From the NCBI GenBank assembly GCA_029379385.1, contig CM055611.1, positions 13,834,062-13,898,061 of the forward strand: 64,000 bases of DNA. The letters are read 5' to 3'. Below are positions 26,545-38,298 of this stretch, in pieces. This DNA comes from Quillaja saponaria. Lineage: Eukaryota > Streptophyta > Magnoliopsida > Fabales > Quillajaceae. The stretch's first letter is position 1. Every line of letters begins with the position of its first letter. The position numbers and the translations under genes are program-made. Below the pieces are notes generated by a model. That model worked only from the letters and a program-made list of their open reading frames with translations, did no database searches and was not told the DNA's origin.

Positions 26545-28590
26545 AGACCCACTATAGGTTTAAGACAGAACAAGAGGAGAAATTGAGCATAATTGTGTTT
26601 AACACGATTGCAGGTAGACAATACATGGACCACTTAAGGGAAGCACGGATAAAGGAAAAGAAGATGTGCAATACAAATGACATTACCAAGTGTGGAAGTT
26701 GGATGTCGAATTGGATGAGGGCAACGAATTGGCAACCTCTACTTGAGATCTGGGACAGCGATGCATAGATGAAACGTTCTAAAACAGGATCACAAAATCA
26801 AGCATCAGGAGATGGATCATCTATTAGACATGTCGGAGGATCAATCACAGTGTTGCAACATAAAGAAAAAATGGTATACATGTAATTTAAATATTAAAAT
26901 GTTATGTTTTACATGATGTTATTCTGATTTTCATCAAATTATTTTGTAGAAAAAGGCATATGGAGTGGAACCATCTCATCTAGAAGTTTATCATCGCATC
27001 CATAAAAGAAAGAAGACTGAAGAGTTTGTCAACCTGAAGGCGCAAAAAATTTAGATTAATTTTTAAAATATTCACTAACATATTTGTACTACTAAAAAGT
27101 ATGTTATATTGAACTAAAAAGTGATGTATTTATGGATTTATAGGAGGAGGATGAGTGTCATACCCAAGTTTATGGGTATGGGACATATGTTGCTGCAAGG
27201 ACCTTGTTTGGAGATAGATCAACTTATCTCAATCTTCATTTGATCTACTGCCACATCCCAACCTATTGTTGAAATGAATGAGCACATTCAAACCTTCAAG
27301 TAAGAATTAGTTACCTAAAAAAAGAACAATGAGAAAATCAGAAAGGCCAATAAGAAATTGAGAAAGAACAATGAGCGAGTGAAAGAGGTGATGAAACTAA
27401 TGATGGAGCAACTAGGTTTACACAATACCGGATTGCTCGAAAAACTTGAGGTAAGTAACTATGATTATTTAAATGCAGAGTTTTCATTTTGTATATTTAC
27501 ATGTCTTTGAAACTTAGGTGTGTGTAACGTTATTTGCTTGTTCTATTTATGATCAAACAATTAACTCCATGTACATTGAGATAATAATGGAATGACTGTA
27601 TGCCATTATGCTTTTCTAGGGTTAATAGAAAATTGTTTATACTGATATTGTGTGGTTAAATGATAAAGTGATAAACCAGTCAATGCTTGATATTAGACAT
27701 ATTAATAAATCAATTTTAAGTTTGAGTATCTTTGTGACATGTAACCCGTCTTTATCTCTTTATTCACCATATGATGTTATGATAATTGTTGTTACTTGTT
27801 AGTATTATTTCATATCAAGTTTTGTCAAGCTAAAGGCATTTTTAACTCATTTGAAGTACATGTCTTTCACACTTTGTCTTATGCTACACGTGACTCCCAT
27901 AGCTTAAGATTCTTACAGGACAAAGGTACATGCCAAGCTTCTCTATTGAGAGGTAGGTTTTCCTGTGGGTCTTTGCTGCCAATATGGTGACGGTGGAAGG
28001 GTATTCTTGTCTAAATTACTAGCTCTGACTACACAATCCATAATTCTTTTTATTGCAAAAACATCTACTTTTAACTTGGTACATTAGACATGGCTAAAAG
28101 AATTTGCAGAATGGAAACAACTTTTTTCTTGTTTTACATTTTTATTATCTTTGAATTTGTATGATCATTCACTTAGAAATGTGTAAGGCAATAAAATTTA
28201 TTCTATCAATTTCATATACATGGAGCTTTTTCTTCTTTTATTTTAGATGAATAACAACAATCTATAAAGCACATTCTATGGATGGAAGTGTTATAAAAAT
28301 TTTACTTTACTTGGTTCTCACCAACATTGCCTGAATGATTGAAAATGTTTCATATTTTTCCATTTTATTTAGTTGTATTATTGTTAGAATTGTTATCATG
28401 GCGTTAACTAGGTGTATTTTTATATTCTCTTCTTCATTATATGTTAATATTAGGCTCTTTTTTTAATTTAAACAGGATGATATGGGTGAATCTTCTATCG
28501 ACATAGATGGCGATGAAGATCTTGATACTGAGGATGAGGATGATGATGATCTTCATGATTGCGATGATGATTTTCATGAAGACATGTAGC
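26545..28590 (+). pseudogene. Ptta/En-Spm Transposase_24-type gene, decayed
   Basis: First segment 26,545-26,764 (RFKTEQEEKLSII, ..MDHLREARIKEKK, ending WDSDA then TAG), continuing in the same frame after that one stop (GSSIRHVGGSITVLQHKEKM to about 26,875). After a probable intron ending TTTTGTAG at 26,950 comes KKAYGVEPSHLEVYHRIHKR to 27,053. These are the conserved blocks of the plant En/Spm-associated PF03004 family. A further degraded piece at 27,140-27,450 (YGYGTYVAARTLFGDRS) follows, and an acidic C-terminus rich in Asp/Glu ends at TAG, 28,589. Several stops make it non-functional. Confidence 0.7.
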
Positions 28591-28783
28591 TAGCTAGTTT
28601 TAATTTCATTATACTTATGTTTGAACTTTACGTTTATGAATTTTGTGATTTCGTACGTTTTAATTTATTACTTAATGTTGAAAAATATTTATTTTATGGA
28701 TTAAATTTGAATTTGTTTAGTTGATTTATATTTAATTACAAGTTTGTTCAATTTTTTTTAAAATAAATAAAATATTGCTTGGA

Positions 28784-29210
28784 ATTACCTACAAACTCTA
28801 TTTTGTGGGTAATTCCACAAATGTAGATATTGGATTTTACCTATGAACTTAGTTTGTAGGTAATACCGACAAACCAGGTTTGTCAATATTACCTACAAAC
28901 AAGGTTTGTGGGAAATGGTACTAGGTATTATCTACAATCAAGGTTCATGGGAAATGATACTAGGTATTACCTACAAACTAGGTTTGTAAGGAATGTATTA
29001 TTTATTGACAAACTTAACGTGTCTAAAACATGTTTTACCCACATACTGTTACCTATAAAAGGTTCGTCGGTATTTTCGATAAACTTTCGTGGTTTGTAGG
29101 TAATACCCATAGACAATTTACCCACTTACCTTTTCCTACAAACCGTTTGTCGGTAACCATTTTCTTACAAACTAAAGACCATTTTCCCATAACCCTGGTC
29201 CATAGGAAAA
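28784..29210. repeat. CACTA subterminal repeats
   Basis: At least eight copies, in both orientations, of a roughly 20-bp motif with core TACAAAC / GTTTGTAGGTAAT. Sparser copies occur at 26,330-26,440 at the other end. In En/Spm elements such arrays bind the TNPA-type protein. Confidence 0.8.
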
Positions 29211-30012
29211 GCCCAGTTTTCTTATAGTGGAGGAATAGTTATTTCATTTCATTTAATTATTTGTTATGCAGTTTTCAAACGAGAAATGATATTAAAATTA
29301 TGCTAAAATGACAAAAATAACCCTAAATAAGTAATAAAATTGTAATATGATTTATGAAATTTATATATTTCTTATTTTTTATTAATTTATTTTAAAATTT
29401 TATATTATTTATTTATTTATTTACTTGTTTAATTTAATTATTATTATTACTTATATTTAATTTATAGTTTCTTATTCTTATTTTTATTTTGATTATTTAT
29501 TAGTAGGAATATTTTAGTTTAAAATTACCTAACTAATTTATTTATTTTACATGAATTAATTATTCATAATTATATTATTTACTATGATATGAAGAGTATT
29601 TTTGTCATTTGACTAAAATAAATTAATTTATTATTTTTTTATATACAATTTTTTTAATATTATTTATTGTGATATGAAGGATTTTTTTTTTTTTTTTTGT
29701 TATTTGATTAACCAAATATACTTATTATTTAGCTTCTTTTTTATTTATAATATTATTTTATTAATTTACAACTTTTTATTTAATTGTTTATTTTATGGGT
29801 TAGGATAGTATTTTTGTCATTTAATTGCATTAAATCGATTCCATAGAGGTACCTTAGGTGAGTTTGAAGATTCCTATTTTTATAGAATAAAATAGTTGGA
29901 ATAGAATGAGCATTCTAATGCTAATTATACGTGTCAAGTAAAAGAATTAATGTTCATTCTACGAAATTATGCATGGAATGAAATGGTAATTGTTATGTAT
30001 CAAGCTAGCCCT

Positions 30013-30479
30013 AAGTCCACAAAGTCAAGGCTACTCTAACAAGTGAGAAAGTGTAGTTAATTAGAAAAAAAGAAGAGAAAAAAACAAAGACAAAGCTTAA
30101 GCCTCAAATACCAATTGAGTTGTCTTTTTGTACCGATATCTCCAAGTTCAACCCCAATAGGCCAACATATAATTAGTTATCAAATCTTAAAAAGAAATAA
30201 TAAATAAGGAAGTCAAATCCTTTTTAATTAAACGTAATAATCTTTCAGAGTGTTTGAAATGTGGAAGCTGGCCCAACTAATTTAAGATTTAGCTCTAAAT
30301 TGAGTTGAGTTTTTAAAATGTGAAAAAGAAAAGAGGAGAAGATCACGACGTTGAGGCACTTCCACCATAGTAGTTGGTAATTTGTTAACACAGCTTAAAG
30401 GTATAGGTGTAAAAGTAAAACCCCCACTACTCAATAAAGTTATAGGCAATCACAGTAAAAAAAAATACTAGTATTTAAC
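30013..30479. other. Spacer, possible rest of Copia LTR
   Basis: No coding sequence. On the minus strand it may be the distal part of the LTR described in the next entry; its end is not determined. Confidence 0.3.
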
Positions 30480-31390
30480 ATGAAAAACCCTCTAACTGAG
30501 GGAAAAATCATGAGCAAATGCGACAAAAAAAATCTACTATCAATCAAAGTAGATTACATTAGTTCCTTCCCTCTCTCTCGACTTCTTATTCTTTCACAAG
30601 CCCAAATCCTAATTACAACCAATAACCCTTTCTTACACGAAAAAGCTCACAATGAGCACAAACCCTACTTTGTGGTTACACACCTTCTCTGTATCTTTTA
30701 CTACTACTTATAATATGTTGTCAATAAAAAGTTACCAAAAAAACTAATCCTAGTGGACTTATAGACCATAAGCCCAATATCATGAAAAACTAATATTTCT
30801 TTTTTCTTACAATATTAGACAGAAGCCCAACAATCTCCACTTTGACTTAAATTGCATCAAACATCAAGCTACTCCAATTTCTATCCTCGATTCCACCATC
30901 ACAACTTAGTAGTTGAAAACTCCAACAAAATCCAAGTCACACTTGAACTTGTCAACAAAAATAAACTTCAAAAATCTTTTCAACTAAAGAAACTTATTTT
31001 TTTGGCTGAACTTCCATACTCCACTTTACTTGTAACTTATTTCTAAACTCTACCATGACTATTTTTTCTCATTGTACTTCCATTCAAATTGTATATATTT
31101 CTACCATTTCTCTCATTTAATCACCACTAGAGAACCTTTACTAACTTTCATAATGCAACCTTTCACAGAGTACCCATAGCCAAGAGAACCTAAAGAAATT
31201 AAATTTTTTCCAAGTTTGGGAATGTATTTTACACCACGTAAAATCTTAATACTACCATCATACATCTTAACTTTTATATTGCCAATACCAACAACTTCTA
31301 TTGTTAGAACCGATCATAAGCCCAATAACATCAAAAACTGATATTTCTTTTTTCTTTATAATTTAAGACATAAGCCTAACAAAAGGGATA
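30480..31390 (-). mobile_element. Truncated Copia retrotransposon relic
   Basis: Minus strand. At 31,310-31,080 the reading GNIKVKMYDG..GVKYIPKLGKNLISLGSLGY, then KVSKGSLVVIK, is the region between protease and integrase of Copia polyproteins. At 30,855-30,836 AGTGGAGATTGTTGGGC is a polypurine tract followed by an LTR start (TGTTGGGCTTCTG...). The same LTR head recurs at 31,383-31,310 (TGTTAGGCTTATG...), directly joined to the pol fragment. So parts of both LTRs and a little pol remain, and most of the interior is deleted. Confidence 0.65.
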
Positions 31391-31529
31391 TGGATTAAAA
31401 GGAAAAAAAAAGACCTCATCATGTATAGAAATGTACTTGTAATTGGATTTTTTTAGCTTTAAAAACTACTTTGTATTTAGGATTTTACTAGTTAGTTATA
31501 TCCAATTTCATCATTTATTTTTATTTTTA

Positions 31530-31850
31530 TTTTTTGCATTGTGAGTTGGTGCTGTTTGTCCAAAAAAAGTGTTGAAAGTGTGGACCTTTTGTTCATTCAC
31601 TGCCCTAATGGTTAGAACTTTGTGGGAATTGGTATTTGGGCTTTTCGAGTTGTTTGGGTGATGTCTGATACTATTATGGATCTTATGTTTAGCTGGCACG
31701 AGAGAAAGTAAAAAAAAGCAGCAGTTTCAGTTTGGCGGGCAGCTCTTCTTTATTTGATGTGGGTGATTTAGCTTAAGAAACAATCACATCTTCGATAATG
31801 AGGAGTCGACTTTGCGTAAAATGAAGAAAGACATTTTTTTAATTTGTGAT
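31530..31850 (+). pseudogene. LINE ORF2 C-terminal (zf-RVT region) relic
   Basis: Reading in two frames: TLWELVFGLFELFG, then SDTIMDLMFSWHER, VWRAALLYLMWVI with stops, and STLRKMKKDIF. This is the order seen at the end of plant LINE reverse-transcriptase polyproteins (loop after the zinc-binding module). Frameshift and stops; no function. Confidence 0.6.
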
Positions 31851-33243
31851 TTCGATAGATGCTATTCACCCTTCTTATCACTCGATGGGGTCCCTCATAA
31901 AATATCGAATTAGACACATAACTCTCTTATTTGAGTCATAATTAGTAAATAACCCAAATTATCTAAATTAATCATTAAATCTAACAAATTTACTCAAAAA
32001 GACTAAATTGTCTTGTTTTATGTTTTTTTATATCTTCTCAGCTCTACATATTTTTTTCATTTTTTTTATTTAAAATTAAACTATTGATTCAATTTTAGTG
32101 TAGATAGACAATAGTTCAATCCTATACAATCTTTATTTTCTTATCATAATTAATATTATAATTATCAATACATTTACTAATATTATCTTTCACATTTATA
32201 GAAATCATATAAGTTATTGTTTCAATTTGCGTTTTAATGATAACATTTTCATCAATTTTTTTCCTCATTATTATATTGTAATTATTAAAAAATATGTTAA
32301 ATTTGGATAAATGTGGAATGTTTAATTGCTAAAAGAGAAGATAAAATTAGAAACAATAGATAGAAAATAAAAACATAAAAAATTAAATAAATAAGAACTT
32401 ATAACTAGGGTAGTTTGTTCTTTTTGAGTTAATTTGTTACATTTAATAACTAATTTGGATGATTGGGGGTGGGGGGGTTATGCACTAATTATGCTATTGC
32501 AAAACAATTGTTAGTTCATGAGGTAAAGTGTAATTAACCGTAAAAATTATTACTTGTAAAGAAACAAAAAGTTATAGAAGTGATTTTATAATACAATGAG
32601 GAAAAGGATTGGACTTACTGAATGCTTATTCCCATGGATAAGCTTTCAGAATAATTTTATTTATTGAGTATGCATAAATGGTTTTTTTTTTTTCTTCTAA
32701 TCTATCGGAAAATGAGATGAGAGGGAAAACATAGAACATTTTCTTAACCCCTTTGCCTGAAACTAGAAAGTTTTAATATTTAAATTGCCCTTAATTAATT
32801 CCAATGTTGGGTTGGCAACATGAATCTTTATCTATTTCAATATAATACTGTGTAATAAGACTAAAAAAGTGGACTATGTAGGGATTCTCAGTTTCTCAAA
32901 TAAAATTGAAATGATTCTAACATAGATATCTTACTTAGGGTTCTTCTAAACATGCTTTTCAGTAGAACTTAAGCTCATACCATATTTGTAAGTTTTGGAT
33001 AGACTTTTTATATGTTTTTTTAATGTTGTTGGTTTTTAAATCTTTTCCACAGGCAGTTGATAAAAAACTACTTTGGTCACTTAGCTAAGATGATTTGAAA
33101 AAAAATTGTGTTGATAATTTTCCGAAATGGATATTTTTCTTGTGTATGAACAAGTTTAATGTTATTCTTGTGATTACTTAGTTGTTTATCAAGATTTATA
33201 TTATTGATCCATTACTATTTGAAGTGTCTTGGACTAATCATGG
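31851..33243. other. Intergenic, AT-rich
   Basis: No gene or clear repeat. A G-run (GGGGGTGGGGGGG) lies at 32,465-32,478. Confidence 0.45.
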
Positions 33244-34070
33244 GTAGAGATGGCAATTGGGTTGGGTCCATGTTGGGCAGGCCTGACTCGACCGGACCCT
33301 AATGGTTATGTTAATAGGTCTTTAATGGGTTTAGGTCGGGATATTTATTTGTTACCTAACTTTTCTATTTCTGTCATTGAATTTTCCAGTTGACATTGTC
33401 TTTCATCATTTCTATATTTTTTTTCTAAGGATAATCAAGATTTTGCTTACATGTCACTAAATAAAATTAGACAAAATTAGTAATAAATTGGGTCAACATT
33501 TATATATATTAGCAAGAAAATATTTAAACTGTTTGGTGGCTGAGGATATTTGGGCAAAGAAGGAAACATAAATTATGAACAAAAACTACTAGCTTTTGTA
33601 ATAAGAGTATTCTATCTTCTTCTTCTTTTTGCTTTTTTTTTTTTTTTTTTGTTGTGTGTGCTTTAGCTTGCATTGTCAATTTGAAATGTGGGGTAGCTAG
33701 AAGTGGATTTATGCTCCATTTTTGTCATTTTAATTCAATATAAAAGTATGAAATAGTATTTATTGACCAAAAATTCAATGTGGCTTAAGTAAACCAATTC
33801 TTTAAAAAAAAATAAAAATTAGGAAAACATAGTTTTTTTTTTGTTTTTACAAAAAAAAAAAACCTATTATTTAAAAAATTAGTAGAACATAACTTTTCTT
33901 TTAAAAAAAAATAAAAAAAATCAAGTATATCGGTAGACCCATTGGGTTTGGGCCTGGATTTGAGTGTACCCAATAAATGATGGGTTTAAAATGGGTCTCA
34001 TTTTTGGGTCATAATGGAAATAATAAACAACGATAGTATGAAACATACCCAGTCCATTGTCATCTCTACT
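33244..34070. mobile_element. TIR element, GTAGAGATGGCAA ends
   Basis: Left end GTAGAGATGGCAATTGGGTT and right end in inverse GTAGAGATGACAATGGACTG. Both ends continue with GGGTY-rich sequence (left TTGGGTTGGGTCC, right inverse CTGGGTATG). About 0.83 kb with no transposase. The terminal sequence type is common for non-autonomous plant DNA elements. No clear target duplication. Confidence 0.45.
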
Positions 34071-35687
34071 TATATTTATGAGTGGTCGTGCCACATGAAC
34101 TACAATATTATGATTCTTTTTTCTTAAACTTTTATTGATTCAAGATAAACTTAATAAGTAAGCTAACAAGACACAACATTATCAGAGACAGTCGCTACTT
34201 TCTACAAGTTTTTACACACAAAATTTAATTTATTAGAGACAACGATCTCTCATAATCTAATTTGTTATGATGTAGAATTCATAAGAACATTTACTTTTAA
34301 TTAGCTTCAAGCTCAACAACATTTGAATAGAAAGGATATCATATAAATTACACAACCAAAAGGCCTCAACCCTTTTGAGAGCGCTTCTTGATTTTTTTTT
34401 CACTAATTTAATATATTAGTGAACATTAGAGCACTTGGCATTGATTACTCGCATTGGTAATTCTTTATTGGAGTTTTTGGTATTGCTTAGAATTGATACG
34501 TGTTAAATTAGAAATTTCTCCAACACCGAGTATCTAGAGTACATGCAATGTGACAAAATTTCTATAAAAATTTCTTTTTAATTGTAAATGAAAGAAACAG
34601 TTCTTAGTATTACATTTTTTTTTTCCTGCTATTTAGTAATGAAACGACAAAAATGAAAACCCCGGTTTCTAATGAAATTTCTAAAAGTTGTTTAGTTGAT
34701 GATAAAGTATCAATTGTAAAACACACTCAGCCTAACTCCTATGAATTCTATCTCCCATAAAAAAAAATCCCAGAAAAAGAAAAATAAAAACTCTGTACTG
34801 TAGTTCGACAGAAAGGGAAAAGAGAGATAGATAAGAGTAAAAATGGAGTGAGACATTAATCTCTTACATTCAGCATTTTAATGTGTTTTAAATTCAACCT
34901 TTAACCATTATAATATTATTTTATAGTTCATAATTTTAATATATATAGCTAGGTTGGACGGAGTGTACACATTTTATTATAGAAAATATATCCACTGCTA
35001 ATTTTATTTTCCATATGTAATTTGCGGAACCAATACTGATGGTGTGACCTAGAAAACTTTCTATAGTCACCATATTAGTATGATTTGTGATTTTGTCTTG
35101 AATCACAAGGATGTTGGTTTTTTTTTTTCCTTTCTTTCTTGTTTATCATTTGAAAATTTGTGAAAATGGACATAAATGTTATTGTTAAATTGAGATATTA
35201 GAGAATACTAAATTTAATCTTTACTCCAAGTTTCAAGGTTCCTCATACCTAATTCCTTTGAATTTCCAATGATACAAGCAGTTGGATACTTATGTTATTG
35301 ACAAAACTACTGGAACATGGATATAAATATGACAAATGTAGCCCGATCAATTCCATTGTAGTGGTTAAGGCCATAATGAAGGAGCTAAATAATGTAAGCT
35401 GAATATCGATGTTATTAACGAGGCAAACATTTCTGTCATATTTGACAATTGTTACAAGGATTTATTTTTAACTTTTATGCATTTTACCAGCATAGATAGA
35501 ATTTAATCACTGAAACTGTTTCAATATAAATATGGGTTATAAATATGGGCACACCACTGAAAGAAGTAGAAAATAATTTACATATCAATTAAAAGGTTGA
35601 TTATTTTTATTTTTAAGATGGTCTTTTGTTAGATTTAGAATACTCAATTTCGTTTTGGGTTCACCATGAAAGCAATTTGGCTTATTT
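34071..35687. other. Intergenic, right end of inserted block
   Basis: AT-rich, no coding sequence or repeat family recognised. Ends at the joint with NSE3-upstream sequence (35,687/35,688). Confidence 0.45.
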
Positions 35688-36299
35688 GATAGGCTAGTCT
35701 TGAACAGAGCCTTGCAATCTCCTGATTTCATCCGCAAGGAGAAGGAAGAAATGAGTGATTTTGTAGGACAGAAGAGATAGTCTTGTTCTTGTAGAAAAAG
35801 TACCCCATGAATAAAACCTTAACCTAAAGTAGGTTTAAAACTTTGCCAAACCTTTTAAGGCTATTCCCACCATCTTACCCGATTATTGTTTAGAAAATAG
35901 TTTGTACTATGGAGCCTATTCAATGCAAAAGAGAACAAAAATTAAAAATAAAAAGGCCTGGGAATGACTTTTTTGGAAAAAAGGGCCTACGAATTTGCAG
36001 TAATGAGTCCTTTATTCAACATGCCATTAGGACATTTACCAAAAGAAGAAGCATGCTAATAGGGGAAAATAAAAATTATGTCCCCATAAGACATATTCTC
36101 GTTGATAATTCAAATGAATTCTAAACTATATGTATATATATATATTTTTTTGAATTAGAAATTAATATCTTGTCAGAAATTGTTTTATGTAATAGTTGAA
36201 AAGAATCTTGGATAATAGTATAACTTATTACACCTTGGTAATTATTTCTTTAATTATCTTTCTTGCAAACTTCTGTTCAAAACTTTAAACTTCATATTT

Positions 36300-36465
36300 G
36301 CAATGCCGGTGGATGTTAAGACTTGGCAAAGCTGAGGTCCAGGGTTCAAATCTTGGTGATTTATTTGCTGCAAGGTTTATCCCTACAACCTTTTCCCCTG
36401 GGTCAAAAGGCCGTAAAACGTTTAAAGACCAGCAATCGAAATTGCAATTTGGATAAAAAATAGAG
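36300..36465 (+). repeat. tRNA-derived SINE-like repeat (copy in C unit)
   Basis: Box B-like GGTTCAAATCTTGG as at 14,925-15,085; carried along by the large duplication. Confidence 0.4.
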
Positions 36466-36874
36466 ATCATACTCTAGCTCCAACTTCGAGAAGTTATAAT
36501 TACACATGCAAGTCACACAGAGCAATGCCTAAAACTTTTTATAATATGGAATTTACTAGATAAGGTTTACCTATGAAGTAAGTCTGCAAATGTAGGGTTC
36601 CTCGTACACAGAAGTAACTCAACAACTTGCAATTGGTCAAGGCAAACATAATAAATCTTTCTGGTTCTTTTTTCTATCAAAATCCACCCAGGCCAAAATG
36701 CTTTCGATCTTACTTCATTGCCAATTCTGGAAATTAGATAATCCCAGTATCCCACTACCTAATTTTTCCTGTTTCCTTTTTTCTGTTCGTCGATTTTGAG
36801 ATGCAACAACAAATTAATTTCCCATTCAAATCCATATTACAGGAAAGTATAACAGAAAACGATGGCCCTTATGC

Positions 36875-36880
36875 TTTATT
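36875..36880 (-). promoter_or_regulatory. Polyadenylation signal AATAAA, PRISE C
   Basis: AATAAA on the minus strand about 75 nt after the stop, same place as in copy B. Confidence 0.45.
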
Positions 36881-36952
36881 GCCAAAACAATCAACTACAA
36901 ACACACCAGCATCAACATAACCCAGAAATTATTGGCCTATCAACAAACCTTT

Positions 36953-38240
<1,288 letters not shown>

Positions 38241-38290
38241 TTTCTTGCTGAAATTAGTATGCAAGAAAAAGATTCGAATTTTGCAATGAG

Positions 38291-38298
38291 TATATATA
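38291..38298 (-). promoter_or_regulatory. TATA box, PRISE C
   Basis: TATATATA about 50 nt upstream of the ATG, in the same context as copy B; the spacing is shorter because of a small deletion at 38,277. Confidence 0.5.

Larger units (their letters stand above)
26301..29229 (+). mobile_element. CACTA (En/Spm) transposon, 2.9 kb, with GAG target duplication
   Basis: The left end CACTACAAGAAAACTAGGC and the right end in inverse CACTATAAGAAAACTGGGC are terminal inverted repeats beginning CACTA. A 3-bp GAG lies on both sides (26,298-26,300 and 29,230-29,232), the expected duplication. Subterminal repeats of CCTACAAAC/GTTTGTAGG flank both ends. Inside is a decayed Transposase_24-type reading region, and no TNP2-type transposase was found, so it would be non-autonomous. 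Confidence 0.92.
26180..30012. mobile_element. Possible TIR element into which the CACTA element inserted
   Basis: The left boundary CTAGTTTGTTATGTATGAAT (about 26,188) and the right boundary in inverse, CTAGCTTGATACATAACAAT (about 30,008), look like imperfect inverted ends. Both are followed by GGAATG-rich sequence. With the CACTA removed this would be about 0.9 kb. No transposase, and no target duplication established. Confidence 0.3.
18845..35687. other. 16.8-kb inserted block between PRISE B and C units
   Basis: The intact sequence GAGAGCAT|GATAGGCT at 14,207-14,222 is split here: GAGAGCAT ends at 18,844 and GATAGGCT starts at 35,688. Everything between is absent from the paralogous unit. 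The block holds an LRR receptor-kinase pseudogene truncated exactly at the left joint, a UGT74-like gene and several transposons. I see no terminal inverted repeat or clear target duplication at the joints, so the mechanism is open (ectopic translocation or recombination). Confidence 0.75.

Noticed and set aside
27361..28590. Acidic Asp/Glu-rich tail as an independent small protein
   Set aside because: Inside the CACTA element and in the right place to be the C-terminus of its decayed Transposase_24-type gene.
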